DNA of 64,000 nucleotides, taken from contig NZ_ASVU01000002.1 in the NCBI RefSeq assembly GCF_000407365.1, positions 310,001-374,000 on the forward strand. Direction: 5' to 3'. The number at the start of each line of letters is the position of its first letter. Position 1 is the stretch's first letter. The position numbers and the translations under genes were made by a program. Origin of the DNA: Enterococcus asini ATCC 700915. Lineage in GTDB: Bacteria; Bacillota; Bacilli; Lactobacillales; Enterococcaceae. The notes beneath the pieces were generated by a model. The model was given only the letters and a program-made list of their open reading frames with translations, was not told the DNA's origin and made no database searches. Shown here one piece after another: positions 1-8,287 of the stretch.

Positions 1-1
1 A

Positions 2-427
<426 letters not shown>

Positions 428-478
428 AAATACGAAAAGTTACACGGAATAGGTCTGGATTATAAGACCTTAATCAGA

Positions 479-522
479 CACCCATGAAATGACGAGAATT
501 CGGTCGTTTTATGGGTGTTTTT
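479..522 (+). terminator. Intrinsic terminator after the flavoprotein gene
   Basis: CACCCATGAAATGAC pairs with GTCGTTTTATGGGTG (G-T pairs allowed) around a short loop, and a T-run follows. Confidence 0.8.
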
Positions 523-564
523 GGTCTTACTGACTGATTGAGGAACCCACCGCGTTAAGCCAGC

Positions 565-603
565 AAAAAAACGACTGCTTATTTTATGAGGCAGTCGTTT
601 TTT
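565..603. terminator. Second terminator-like hairpin, bidirectional
   Basis: ACGACTGC (571-578) pairs with GCAGTCGT (591-598). An A-run precedes the stem and a T-run follows it, so it could stop transcription from either side. Confidence 0.7.
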
Positions 604-691
604 CTGTTGAACAACTTCAACCTATTCCTTTAGCGAAATATATGCTACACTTGCTGTAACGAATTCGTGACGAAAAGTGAGGTGTGTATAC

Positions 692-1624
692 ATGTTTGTC
701 TTTATCGGTTGCTCTGGTGGTGGCACTTCCAGTATGTTTTGCCAAAAAATTGCACTGGCTGCGAAAACTAGTGCCGTGGCCATCAAGTTTTACGATGTGG
801 AGACGGTCTTAAGCAATCCCGGGACTTATGGCAATGAGGCCGATGTGGTTTTAGCTTATGGGGGCATTGATTTCATTCGACCGGACAATGTAGATGAGTT
901 TGCCCGAGTCTTTGATGCGGTTTTGGTAGCTCCCCAAGTTCGCTATCGCACCAAAGCGAAGAAAGCTCTTTTACATGACTATCCAGTGGTTGTACAAGAG
1001 CTTGATAGTCTGCTTTTTGGGCGGATGCAAGGGGATGTGGCGTTAGGAGGATTGCTGGATCTTCTGCTCGTTTTGGATGAGGAAAGAGGATATGTGACGG
1101 CGAAGGGTCGCTTAAATAAGGCCGGGGATAAAAACATGGAGATTTTTATTATGGGTGGAAACCGGCAACAGCCCTTCTTCCGGAGCTTTATCCAAGGGTT
1201 AAACAAGCGGGGCATCCGTGTTTTAGAAGAAAGTTTTCACTTGGAAAGTCTTTACGCAGAAGTAGACCAAGACTATGATCTTAGGCTTTTGTATGGCAAT
1301 AGTAGTGCCTTTAATGAGCGTGATTTGCCAAAACTAGCCAAACGAATCGATCTGGTTTTGGCGGTTCCCTTGCTCTCCGTCTCCTTTGATCAAAAAAGAG
1401 CGTATTTAGCCGAATATCGAATCCCAATCATTGACTTTGATGGGCAAAACTACAGCCGAGGTGAAGGGGATGTGGAGTTAGAGCGCATCACTTCTGAGTT
1501 GATCGCCGCCAGTTTGAAGACGGAATACACCAGTGAAATCACCATTGAAAACCTAGAAGCTCCGCAGATTACTCAGAAGAAGTTTGGTCTTTTTAGTTGG
1601 ACGAAAAAGGTTGGCCTCGGCTGA
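692..1624 (+). CDS. Tandem PTS EIIB (cellobiose-type)-like protein
   Basis: About 310 residues. The start is the ATG with AAAGTGAGG eight bases upstream; an in-frame GTG at 677 lacks a site. Residues 1-125 look like a lactose/cellobiose-type PTS IIB domain: MFVFIGCSGGGTSS carries the Cys that is phosphorylated in this family, and DAVLVAPQVRY matches the conserved strand and loop. A second segment beginning MEIFIMGGN repeats the fold pattern (IDLVLAVPLLSV) but has no matching Cys, so it is probably a degenerate second IIB domain. Typical IIB proteins have about 100 residues, so this two-domain protein is unusual. No IIA or IIC gene lies near. It may be a regulatory or orphan IIB. The family call is by motif and the role is unknown. 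Confidence 0.55.
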   Translation: MFVFIGCSGGGTSSMFCQKIALAAKTSAVAIKFYDVETVLSNPGTYGNEADVVLAYGGIDFIRPDNVDEFARVFDAVLVAPQVRYRTKAKKALLHDYPVVVQELDSLLFGRMQGDVALGGLLDLLLVLDEERGYVTAKGRLNKAGDKNMEIFIMGGNRQQPFFRSFIQGLNKRGIRVLEESFHLESLYAEVDQDYDLRLLYGNSSAFNERDLPKLAKRIDLVLAVPLLSVSFDQKRAYLAEYRIPIIDFDGQNYSRGEGDVELERITSELIAASLKTEYTSEITIENLEAPQITQKKFGLFSWTKKVGLG

Positions 1625-2012
1625 TGAGCGCCAGCCAATTCTCGTATTCTGGGTAGCTGGAAAAAATATAGAGGACGACTTCTTTGCCCATGATGCTTTC
1701 GGTAATGGCTAGCTTTTGTGAATTTTCAAGAGCTTGGGCAATCCTTTTATTGAAACTTTCTCGATCGGCAGCTTGGGTTTTCTTAAGTGAGGCGATGATT
1801 TCCACTAAGGGAATCTGGAAAATATCAGAATGCGGTTCACCAAAAACCCGGTGCATAGCGTCGTAGGTTGTCAGCCAGACAGTCCCGCTTTTCTTGATTT
1901 CATGAGGTTCAAATTTGCCACGGAGGACTGCTTGTCGCAAGGTATTGCCCCCGGCTAGGCTCCATTTTTCCGCCGCTTCGGTAAAAGTCAGCACTCTGTT
2001 TAGATCAATCAT
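1593..2012 (-). CDS. Small helix-turn-helix protein
   Basis: 139 residues. The ATG at 2012 has AGGAGG six bases upstream, and the site sits in a small inverted repeat (AACCT/AGGTT). The N-terminus FTEAAEKWSLAGGNTLRQAV followed by KKSGTVWLTTYDAMHRVFGEP resembles the short HTH proteins of Firmicutes that read like an excisionase or antitoxin-type DNA-binding domain. The remaining 80 residues are mixed charged sequence with no recognised domain. The 3' end overlaps the 3' end of the convergent IIB-like gene by 32 bases with no terminator between them. Its target and partner are unknown. Confidence 0.6.
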   Translation of the reverse strand: MIDLNRVLTFTEAAEKWSLAGGNTLRQAVLRGKFEPHEIKKSGTVWLTTYDAMHRVFGEPHSDIFQIPLVEIIASLKKTQAADRESFNKRIAQALENSQKLAITESIMGKEVVLYIFSSYPEYENWLALISRGQPFSSN

Positions 2013-2152
2013 CGCAACCTCCTGAGGTTTTTCTTTATTTTAGCATTTGCCAGCGCCTCAGCCAAGATTTTGTGAAATAGGTCGATGTCTAAAAAGTGTT
2101 TCAAAAAGGAAAACGCGGCGTTTGTTAAAATAAGTAGGGAAAGCGAATCATT

Positions 2153-2173
2153 ACCACCCGTCTAACGGGTGGT
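2153..2173. repeat. Right-end subterminal hairpin of IS copy 1
   Basis: ACCACCCGT and ACGGGTGGT form a perfect 9-bp stem with a 3-base loop, seven bases inside the element's tnpA-distal end. TnpA of this family recognises such imperfect or perfect end hairpins in single-stranded DNA. Confidence 0.8.
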
Positions 2174-2282
2174 TTGCTCTGCGGGTGTAACCCCTTGTTG
2201 CTATGGCTACGCCTAAAGACGTTATCCTTCACTTTGTTCAGGCTCAATGCCCTTGGCACTTTCACTTACCGGTCAAACCGGT

Positions 2283-2765
2283 TTATTTTTTTCTGAAGCC
2301 ACCATCTGAAAATGGGTCTTCATATTCTCGTACACTCAATTTATCGAGTGCGATATCGTGTGATTCCTGTTCCCGAATATACTTTGCGATTGTTTTTTCG
2401 TTTAATCCCACGGTACTAACATAATATCCTTCTGCCCAAAATTTTCGATTGCCATACTTATATTTCAAGTTGGCATGACGATCAAAAATTTGTAAGGCAC
2501 TTTTGCTCTTTAAATAGCCAACAAATGAAGAGATACTAATTTTGGGTGGAATACTTACCAATATATGAACATGATCTGGCATCATATGTCCTTCGATAAT
2601 TTCGACTCCTTTGTACTTGCACAAGAGTTGGAAGATCTCAATTAAATCTCGCCGTACTTGATTGTAAATTAGTTTCCGTCTATACTTTGGTGTAAATACA
2701 ATATGATACTTACACATCCATTTTGTATGCGCTAAGCTGTTTGTTTTATTTGCCAAAAATCCCAT
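2283..2765 (-). CDS. tnpA: IS200-type transposase TnpA (Y1 HUH), copy 1
   Basis: About 160 residues, normal for a Y1 transposase. The HUH motif is HVHIL in HMMPDHVHILVSIPPK, and the catalytic Tyr lies in the helix WAEGYYVSTVGLNEKTIAKY. It cuts and rejoins single-stranded DNA at the element ends. The ATG at 2765 lies directly against AAAGGA with no spacing. The TTG at 2756 (LANKTNS) has nine bases of spacing and is an alternative start giving 157 residues. Both starts fall in a long stem (see the leader hairpin), which should keep translation low. The reading frame is open further upstream, but that part covers the non-coding left end. Confidence 0.9.
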   Translation of the reverse strand: MGFLANKTNSLAHTKWMCKYHIVFTPKYRRKLIYNQVRRDLIEIFQLLCKYKGVEIIEGHMMPDHVHILVSIPPKISISSFVGYLKSKSALQIFDRHANLKYKYGNRKFWAEGYYVSTVGLNEKTIAKYIREQESHDIALDKLSVREYEDPFSDGGFRKK

Positions 2766-2817
2766 TCCTTTCAATTGAGCCTGAACAACCCAATTGTACG
2801 ACAGGAATGGGATTTTT
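2755..2817 (-). promoter_or_regulatory. tnpA leader hairpin hiding the ribosome binding site
   Basis: AAAAATCCCATTCCT (2755-2769) and its exact complement at 2803-2817 form a 15-bp perfect stem. An inner CAATTG/CAATTG helix extends it. The tnpA SD (AAAGGA) and ATG are inside the stem. IS200 is known to repress its transposase this way, so this is the expected element-encoded control. Confidence 0.8.
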
Positions 2818-2838
2818 GGTGGCATAGCCACTGATTCT

Positions 2839-2857
2839 CTACCCGCATAGCGGGTAG
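2839..2857. repeat. Left-end hairpin of IS copy 1
   Basis: CTACCCGC and GCGGGTAG make a perfect 8-bp stem around ATA, near the tnpA-proximal end of the element. Confidence 0.75.
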
Positions 2858-2910
2858 TTTTTTGTTTCGGACGCTGTGCGACCTCAACAGGGCTCCACGC
2901 CCAACTAATC

Positions 2911-2951
2911 AAACAGCCCCAGAAGCAATTGCGCTTCTGGGGCTGTTTTTT
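2911..2951. terminator. Bidirectional terminator of the aldo/keto reductase gene
   Basis: CAGCCCCAGAAGC (2914-2926) pairs exactly with GCTTCTGGGGCTG (2933-2945). T-runs lie on both sides. IS copy 1 begins only about seven bases beyond the stem. Confidence 0.85.
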
Positions 2952-2965
2952 ATAAATACTACAGA

Positions 2966-3949
2966 TTACCAGTTTTGATGAACTTGGGCACGAATGTATT
3001 GGTCGTAGATTTTTTGAACGCCAGCCATTTGTGCAGGGGTCAAATCCGGGATGGCAGCGGCGGTCACATTTGAAACCACTTGTTGACTTTTACTGGCACC
3101 AGGGATCACCGTAGTAATGGCGTCATGCATCAAAATCCACTTAAGGGCATAGGGAATCAAATTGTCGGTTTGGAACAAGGCTTTTAATTCCGCCACGGCT
3201 TGCAGGCCTAGATCGTAATCCACCCCAGAGAAAGTTTCGCCTTTATCGAAGGCCTCGCCGTTGCGATTGTAGGAGCGGTGGTCGTCTTTGCCAAAGGTCG
3301 TTTGTTTCGTGTATTTACCGGTCAAAAGGCCACTGGCTAAAGGTACCCGGGCGATCACACCAATCTTTTTGGCTTGTAATTTTGGCAACAGTTCTTCTCC
3401 TGGTTTTAAGCGGAACATATTAAAAATGATTTCCACGGCAGAAATCGGATATTCCCCGGCGGCTAATGCTTCACTAACTTTTTCCACACTGACCCCGTAA
3501 GACCGTAGTTTCCCTGCTTGTTGCATTTTATCGAGCTTCGTGAAAATCGCGTCTTTTTGGTAGACGGAGCTAGGGGGACAGTGGAGGAGGAGCATATCCA
3601 AGCGTTCGGTTTGCAGACGCTTAAGGCTTGCATCAGCAAAGCTTTCGATGGCTTCTGGCGTGTACATCTCTGCCGTGTGGGGATCGAGTCCGCGGCCACA
3701 TTTTGTGCTAACGAAAAAGTCCGTATTGGTTTGCTTCATGAATTTCCCAATGGCTTTTTCACTTTCGCCGTCGTTGTAAATATCGGCGGTGTCAATCATG
3801 GTAATGCCAGATTCATAGGCGGTTTGTAAGATTTTCTCTGCTTCGGCGCCATTGAATGGTTCACCCCATTTGGTTCCTAACTGCCAAGTTCCTAGGCCAA
3901 TCTCGGAAACTGGTGCGTCGATTTTATCGAAAGTTCGTTTATTTAACAT
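2966..3949 (-). CDS. Aldo/keto reductase
   Basis: 327 residues, the usual AKR length. GLGTWQLG marks the first barrel strand. The catalytic tetrad is visible: Asp and Tyr in DTADIYNDGESE, Lys in VSTKCG and His in LLLHCPP. The protein should be a cytosolic NAD(P)H-dependent reductase of aldehydes or ketones. The late motif GASKSQQV fits the NADP phosphate-binding loop of AKRs. The start has GAGGTG seven bases upstream. It is transcribed away from an HxlR regulator with 132 bases between them, and HxlR proteins commonly control such a divergent oxidoreductase in response to electrophiles. That link is inferred from position. Confidence 0.9.
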   Translation of the reverse strand: MLNKRTFDKIDAPVSEIGLGTWQLGTKWGEPFNGAEAEKILQTAYESGITMIDTADIYNDGESEKAIGKFMKQTNTDFFVSTKCGRGLDPHTAEMYTPEAIESFADASLKRLQTERLDMLLLHCPPSSVYQKDAIFTKLDKMQQAGKLRSYGVSVEKVSEALAAGEYPISAVEIIFNMFRLKPGEELLPKLQAKKIGVIARVPLASGLLTGKYTKQTTFGKDDHRSYNRNGEAFDKGETFSGVDYDLGLQAVAELKALFQTDNLIPYALKWILMHDAITTVIPGASKSQQVVSNVTAAAIPDLTPAQMAGVQKIYDQYIRAQVHQNW

Positions 3950-3990
3950 TTCGTTTCACCTCATTGATTTTGTCTTCAATATATCATATA

Positions 3991-4005
3991 TTACTATTAC
4001 AGTAA
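3991..4005. promoter_or_regulatory. Possible operator between aldo/keto reductase and hxlR
   Basis: TTACT-ATTAC-AGTAA is an inverted repeat in the AT-rich gap between the divergent genes. It is a reasonable binding site for the HxlR protein. No footprint is implied. Confidence 0.4.
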
Positions 4006-4081
4006 AAAGTATAGCAATGGAGAAAACCGGCGTCAATACGGCACTTTTTTTTGCACATAGGGTAATGGAGGTAACTATTGG

Positions 4082-4429
4082 ATGGATAAAATAAAAGTAA
4101 CCTGTGAAATGGAAGTCACTTTGCGAATGATTGGTGGGAAAAGTAAGCCCCTGATTTTACATACACTGATTGAAAATGGGCCCAAACGTTTTACGGAATT
4201 GTTAGCAGAGGTTACGCAAATCTCCCAAAAAACACTGACCAATCAGCTCCGAGAATTGCAAAAGGATGGTTTAATCCATCGAGAAGTCTTTGCAGAAGTA
4301 CCACCTCGGGTGGAGTACTCCATCACGGAAAAAGGCGCGACTTTGTGGCCAATCTTAGAGTTAATGTGCGAATGGGGCGAAAAAAACATGGATGAGCGCT
4401 TCGAATTAACCGCACCTCAATGTTCGTGA
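4082..4429 (+). CDS. HxlR-family winged-helix regulator
   Basis: 115 residues. MRMIGGKSKPLILHTL-type spacing is seen as TLRMIGGKSKPLILHTL near residue 12, followed by the recognition helix region ISQKTLTNQLRELQKDGLI and the wing VPPRVEYSITEKGATLWPIL. This order is diagnostic of the HxlR/MarR-like family. GGAGGT lies nine bases before the ATG. The only Cys near the N-terminus (KVTCEMEVTLR) sits where many HxlR redox or aldehyde sensors have theirs. It probably regulates the divergent aldo/keto reductase and itself. The inducer is unknown. Confidence 0.9.
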   Translation: MDKIKVTCEMEVTLRMIGGKSKPLILHTLIENGPKRFTELLAEVTQISQKTLTNQLRELQKDGLIHREVFAEVPPRVEYSITEKGATLWPILELMCEWGEKNMDERFELTAPQCS

Positions 4430-4450
4430 AGTGAAGAAATAATCGGTAGA

Positions 4451-4501
4451 AAAAAGCCCAAGAACCCCTCGACGTGGTGTCGTAAGGTTCTTGGGCTTTT
4501 T
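4451..4501. terminator. Bidirectional terminator between hxlR and the alcohol dehydrogenase
   Basis: AAAAAGCCCAAGAACC and GGTTCTTGGGCTTTTT pair across a GC-rich loop. It serves both converging genes. Confidence 0.9.
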
Positions 4502-4523
4502 AGTTTAAAGACTGTTGAGAAAA

Positions 4524-5690
4524 CTATCCCTTATATGCTGCTTCAAATAAGGCAACGATATCTTTGTGAGTACCTTTACGAGGATTAGAAAAAGCATTGC
4601 CATCTTTTAGCGCGTTGGTAGCCATCAAATCAAAGTCTTTTGGATCAGCTCCGATGGATTTGATATTTGCTGGGATACCTACATCTTCAGAGATACGTTC
4701 TAAGGCCGCAATGCCTTTTTCAGCGGCTGCCATTTTGGAAAGTCCGTCGATCGTTTCACCTAACATCACGGCGATATTGGCAAAGCGTTCTGGGCTGGCA
4801 ATCATATTCCAGCGTTCCACTGTTGGCATTAAGACAGCACAGCAGACGCCGTGGGGAGCATCATATTGGCCGCCAAGTTGGTGTGCCATGGCATGAACAT
4901 AGCCTAGATCGGCATTGTTAAAAGCCATACCTGCCAGTAGTGACGCATAGGCCATATTGGTGCGCGCTTCTAAATCATGACCATTGGCTACTGCTCGGCG
5001 CAAGTATTGACCGATTAATTTGATCCCTTGTTCTGCTTGGGCATCGGTGATGGGGTTGCGATTTTCGGAGACGTAAGATTCCACACAGTGACACAAGGCA
5101 TCCATCCCGGTTGCGGCGGTTAGTTTTTGAGGAACATCTAACATGAGCAAAGGATCATTGAAGGAAACCAATGGGACATTTCGCCAAGAAACTACCACGA
5201 ACTTCAGATGGGTTTCTTCATTTGTCAAAACGGCGTGGCGCGTGATTTCAGAAGCGGTTCCCGCAGTGGTGTTAACGGCCATTAATGGAGGCAAGGGTTC
5301 TGTTAAGGTTTCGATGCCGGCTAGTTTGGTGACATCCGCACCATTGGTCAAGACAATCCCAATTCCTTTGCCGCAGTCATGGGCAGAACCACCACCAACC
5401 GTGATTAACCCGTCGCAATGTTCTGCTTGGTATTGTGCGACACCGGCTTTTACGTTGCGAATTTTAGGATTGGGTTCAACCCCATCAAAAATTACATAGT
5501 CCACACCGGCAGCTTTCAGACTAGCTTCTGTTTGTTTTACCGGACCATTTTCTAAATTGCGTAAAAAGCTGTCCGTTACCAGCATAACTTTATGCATGTT
5601 CAACATTGTTGCTCGTTCCCCGATTTTTTCGATAACACCAGGACCAAAAAAGTTCACACTGGGCATCATAAAGTCAAAATTTGTTTTCAT
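4524..5690 (-). CDS. Iron-containing alcohol dehydrogenase (DhaT/methanol dehydrogenase-like, group III)
   Basis: 388 residues from the ATG at 5690, which has AGGAG in good position; the open frame upstream of it lacks homology-like sequence. GGGSAHDCGKGIG is the NAD-binding GGGS loop. TGMDALCHCVESY and AMAHQLGGQYDAPHGVC carry the Asp/His metal ligands of the family. Such enzymes interconvert alcohols and aldehydes with NADH, for example 3-hydroxypropionaldehyde to 1,3-propanediol. A PocR-domain regulator is transcribed divergently, which favours a diol or glycerol role, but the substrate is inferred. The 363-base gap holds a weak cre-like site. Confidence 0.9.
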   Translation of the reverse strand: MKTNFDFMMPSVNFFGPGVIEKIGERATMLNMHKVMLVTDSFLRNLENGPVKQTEASLKAAGVDYVIFDGVEPNPKIRNVKAGVAQYQAEHCDGLITVGGGSAHDCGKGIGIVLTNGADVTKLAGIETLTEPLPPLMAVNTTAGTASEITRHAVLTNEETHLKFVVVSWRNVPLVSFNDPLLMLDVPQKLTAATGMDALCHCVESYVSENRNPITDAQAEQGIKLIGQYLRRAVANGHDLEARTNMAYASLLAGMAFNNADLGYVHAMAHQLGGQYDAPHGVCCAVLMPTVERWNMIASPERFANIAVMLGETIDGLSKMAAAEKGIAALERISEDVGIPANIKSIGADPKDFDLMATNALKDGNAFSNPRKGTHKDIVALFEAAYKG

Positions 5691-6053
5691 CAGAATCGCT
5701 CCTTTTTTTGTAAGGCAATTGGTTTTGCAAGTCATCGCAAGTTTAAGAAAGACTTTTGATGAATTGAAAACCTTTAAGTCATGAAGAACTTCATAGGTAA
5801 AACGAGGACCACCCGTCTTATGCTTTGTGGGTAAGCGCTTGAATGTGAAGAGTATCACGACTGATAAGCTAATCCTAAGCGTTGGGTCAGCAAAACTCAA
5901 TGCACTTTTAGAGGGACTTTTCGCAAAAAACGATAGGACTATTTTGTGAAATAGGAATTTGTTGCTATTTTTTTCAGTAGGTTTATAATCAAATCAGAAA
6001 TGTTTGTTCAAGAGCACACGAATGATTGGAAAACCGCTAAGAGGAGGCACGAG
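5691..6053. promoter_or_regulatory. Divergent control region: alcohol dehydrogenase / PocR-type regulator
   Basis: A promoter for the regulator is visible as TTGCTA-16-TATAAT at 5962-5989. GGGTAAGCGCTTGAA at 5829-5843 holds the cre core AAGCGCTT but misses two consensus positions, so CcpA control is only possible. No gene was seen in the gap. Repeated GGACT..TTTTGTGAAATAGG-like stretches around 5925-5957 could be regulator sites. Confidence 0.45.
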
Positions 6054-7064
6054 ATGGCGAAACCACTGGAGATTCAGCGAGTATTGGACTTAGACAAATG
6101 GACTACTTTGCAAGAAAAAATTGCACTGGCCACGGATTTAGCATTGGTTTTGGTGGACTATCGGGGAAAGCCCTTGACGCCTCACAGCCAAGTGAAGCCT
6201 TTTTGTCGTTTGGCCCGCGCTCATCCTGAGTTGGCCGTGTATTGCGAAAAATGTGATGCCCGAGGAGCGTTAGAAGCCGTGCGCACGGAGAAACCATTTA
6301 TCTATCGCTGTCATTTTGACATTATCGACATGGCGATTCCAATCATGGTGGAAGAGCACTACGTCGGGGCAATCATGGCTGGGGAGTTGCTAGTTTACGA
6401 GCATCAATCAGATTATGAGCAAGTCCTAAAACTAGATGATTTACCAGAGATTGGTTCTTTTAAAACAGCCCATGAGGAGCTTTTAGCTGATTATCCGCAC
6501 TTTGAACCGGAGCAATTGGAACGAATTGCTGCCATGCTAGCGCAGTTAAGCGAGTACATTGTCACCGAAGCGGTAAAAAAAGAAGAGCTGCTGCAGCATT
6601 GCCAAGAAAATGTAGCTGGCAATCAGACTTGGACGACTCAGAATGTACCAGCGGAAACAGTGCTAGCGCCACCTCAAAGTGAAGTCACACAAGTTGAAAG
6701 TTTGGTGCAGCGTTTTGGGGAAAACGGTATCTACCAGGCACAAAATCATCAGCTACAGCCGGCCATCGATGCGGTTTTTGCCAATCAAGGCGAGCATCTA
6801 GATTTAGGTTATTTGGCACGACAGGTGAATCTCAGTCCCCCATATCTCAGTCGCTTGTTACGGATTGAATTCGGAGAGCCCTTTAGTCGGGTTTATGCTA
6901 ATCTCAAAATTTATTGGGGTAAAGAGCTTTTGACCCAGTCGGATTTATCCGTTGCCGAAATTAGTGACACCCTGGGCTTTGTGGAGCCGAGTTATTTCAT
7001 TCGCTCCTTTAAGAAAATCACTGGCACGACCCCTTTAAAATGGCGCCAAGGACAAAGGCCGTAA
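6054..7064 (+). CDS. PocR-sensor AraC-family transcriptional regulator
   Basis: 336 residues. The ATG at 6054 has AGGAGG seven bases upstream; an upstream in-frame ATG at 6000 has no site. Residues 8-185 form a PocR-type sensor: CRLARAHPELAVYCEKCD, then FIYRCHFDIIDMAIPI and GAIMAGELL, with the Cys cluster typical of that domain. The C-terminal 100 residues are an AraC HTH pair (LGYLARQVNLSPPYLSRLL; ISDTLGFVEPSYFIRSFKK). PocR-domain activators control propanediol/glycerol utilisation in other bacteria. Here the divergent target is most likely the iron alcohol dehydrogenase. No pdu genes are in the window. Confidence 0.9.
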   Translation: MAKPLEIQRVLDLDKWTTLQEKIALATDLALVLVDYRGKPLTPHSQVKPFCRLARAHPELAVYCEKCDARGALEAVRTEKPFIYRCHFDIIDMAIPIMVEEHYVGAIMAGELLVYEHQSDYEQVLKLDDLPEIGSFKTAHEELLADYPHFEPEQLERIAAMLAQLSEYIVTEAVKKEELLQHCQENVAGNQTWTTQNVPAETVLAPPQSEVTQVESLVQRFGENGIYQAQNHQLQPAIDAVFANQGEHLDLGYLARQVNLSPPYLSRLLRIEFGEPFSRVYANLKIYWGKELLTQSDLSVAEISDTLGFVEPSYFIRSFKKITGTTPLKWRQGQRP

Positions 7065-7180
7065 GTGTTTTTTTGGTAAAAGAAGGCTGAGTTGGGCTTT
7101 TTTACTAAGTTCAAACGTTATGGACACTTTGCGAAAAAAACGATTAAGCTTATGGAAAGGTGAAGGAGGCGATGCGGAAG

Positions 7181-7921
7181 ATGGATCAAGTGGTAGAGTT
7201 GATTATATTTGCTGGTCAATCAAATATGGCCGGTCGGGGAACAGCTACCTTGGCGCCAAAGATTACAAAGGCGCAGGCCTGGGAATTTCGAGCCGTCTCT
7301 GATCCTACGAAGCTCTATCCTTTAACAGAGCGGTTTGGTTATCTGGAGAACAATGCTGTGGGCATCTGGGAACCTGGGATGAAAACAGGCAGCATGGTGA
7401 CGAGTTTTGTGGAGACGTATCTGAATGATTCCGAAAAAACTGTCATTGCCCTTTCCGCCAGTAAAGGGGGCTCGAGCATTTCTGAATGGCAGCCGGGAAC
7501 GCCTTACTATCAGGATTTGCTTGAGCGGATTCACAAAACCAAAAACTGGCTGACTCAGGCGAGATATCAGATCGAGCGTGTGACCTTTTTATGGCTACAA
7601 GGAGAGACAGACGGAGATTTGAAACGCACCACTGAGGAGTATCAAGGGTTGGCGACAGCTTTTTTCAAGCGCTTATTGGAAAAAGATGTAGATGAGATTT
7701 TTGTGCTGGAAATCGGGAATCAGCGGGATGTGCCAGACCTGTATCTCCCGATTCGTCAAGCGCAACGAAACTTGGGTACGTTGGAGCAGGTGACCTTTGT
7801 ACCCACGAGTTTAGCGAGCATGCGAGAGAATGGGCACATGATTGATCTTTTCCACTATGATCAATATGCTTACAACCTACTTGGGGCAGAAGTCGCCCAA
7901 GCTCTGTTGGCATTTAATTAA
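7181..7921 (+). CDS. SASA-type carbohydrate esterase (SGNH-like hydrolase)
   Basis: About 246 residues. IIFAGQSNMAGRG near the N-terminus contains the nucleophilic Ser of the sialate O-acetylesterase/acetylxylan esterase (SASA) family. SASKGGSSISEWQPG, LQGETDGD and the late DLFHYDQYAYNLLG supply the oxyanion and Asp/His region. It probably removes acetyl groups from sugars. There is no signal peptide, so it acts in the cytosol. GTG at 7160 and ATGs at 7172 and 7181 are candidate starts; AAGGAGG at 7163-7169 favours 7181. It lies 116 bases behind the AraC-type gene and could be cotranscribed. Confidence 0.8.
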   Translation: MDQVVELIIFAGQSNMAGRGTATLAPKITKAQAWEFRAVSDPTKLYPLTERFGYLENNAVGIWEPGMKTGSMVTSFVETYLNDSEKTVIALSASKGGSSISEWQPGTPYYQDLLERIHKTKNWLTQARYQIERVTFLWLQGETDGDLKRTTEEYQGLATAFFKRLLEKDVDEIFVLEIGNQRDVPDLYLPIRQAQRNLGTLEQVTFVPTSLASMRENGHMIDLFHYDQYAYNLLGAEVAQALLAFN

Positions 7922-7957
7922 GAAAATCCAAAAGAAGCAAAGGCTTGACCAGTTGAG

Positions 7958-7986
7958 CAGCTTAGTTTTTACTAGGCTGTTTTTTT
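7958..7986 (+). terminator. Terminator after the esterase gene
   Basis: CAGCTTAG pairs with CTAGGCTG (one G-T pair), followed by seven T. Confidence 0.75.
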
Positions 7987-8287
7987 GTGGTATTTGTGGC
8001 TGACAGGAGAAAAAAGTCCTTCAAATCAGCAAAAAAAGATTGTTTAGTTTGACAGAAAATTGCGTTTGTCATTTTTAAGAAAACAAAAAAAGAGCTAGCA
8101 ATCGGTTAGCTGGCAATTACGATATCGGTAAAAAGACAATTTTCACAAGCACTTTTCTGACAAGGGGAAAACCAGAGCGGTTTGAAGGCGGGGAACTCTC
8201 TAAGTACAATAGATAGATAGATGAGTAGTAAGGTTAGCCAGTCTTTTGTTTGTTCCCGTGGCGTGTTGTTATAAAGGAGCGCGGATT
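7987..8287 (+). promoter_or_regulatory. Upstream region and promoter of the surface-protein gene
   Basis: No gene is visible. A promoter TTGAAG-18-TACAAT lies at 8181-8210, followed by a short GATA repeat (TAGATAGATAGATGAG). The AT-rich part around 8040-8080 contains TTTGACAG and an inverted GACA/TGTC pair that may be a regulator site. Confidence 0.45.

Larger units (their letters stand above)
2146..2906 (-). mobile_element. IS200/IS605-family insertion sequence, copy 1 (761 bp)
   Basis: Limits were set by comparing this copy with the inverted copy at 44004-44764: the two agree over 761 bp with one base difference seen (V versus E codon in the reading frame upstream of tnpA), then diverge at both sides. 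It carries tnpA only, with no tnpB. There are no terminal inverted repeats, as expected for this family. Instead each end has a short subterminal hairpin. The tnpA-proximal end abuts the terminator hairpin of the aldo/keto reductase region, whose tail on this strand reads GTTTGATT. Confidence 0.9.

Noticed and set aside
2203-2424. Repeated 73-residue reading frame opposite tnpA (also 44486-44707)
   Set aside because: It is the antisense of the transposase end and has no ribosome site.
2768-2912. N-terminal extension of the IS200 transposase
   Set aside because: It covers the left-end hairpins and differs between the copies at the only variable base; normal TnpA length is reached from 2765 or 2756.
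3852-4094. Reading frame across the hxlR upstream region
   Set aside because: It runs over the start of the divergent reductase and the control region and lacks a ribosome site.
5691-5900. N-terminal extension of the iron alcohol dehydrogenase
   Set aside because: The frame is open, but family length and a proper AGGAG put the start at 5690.
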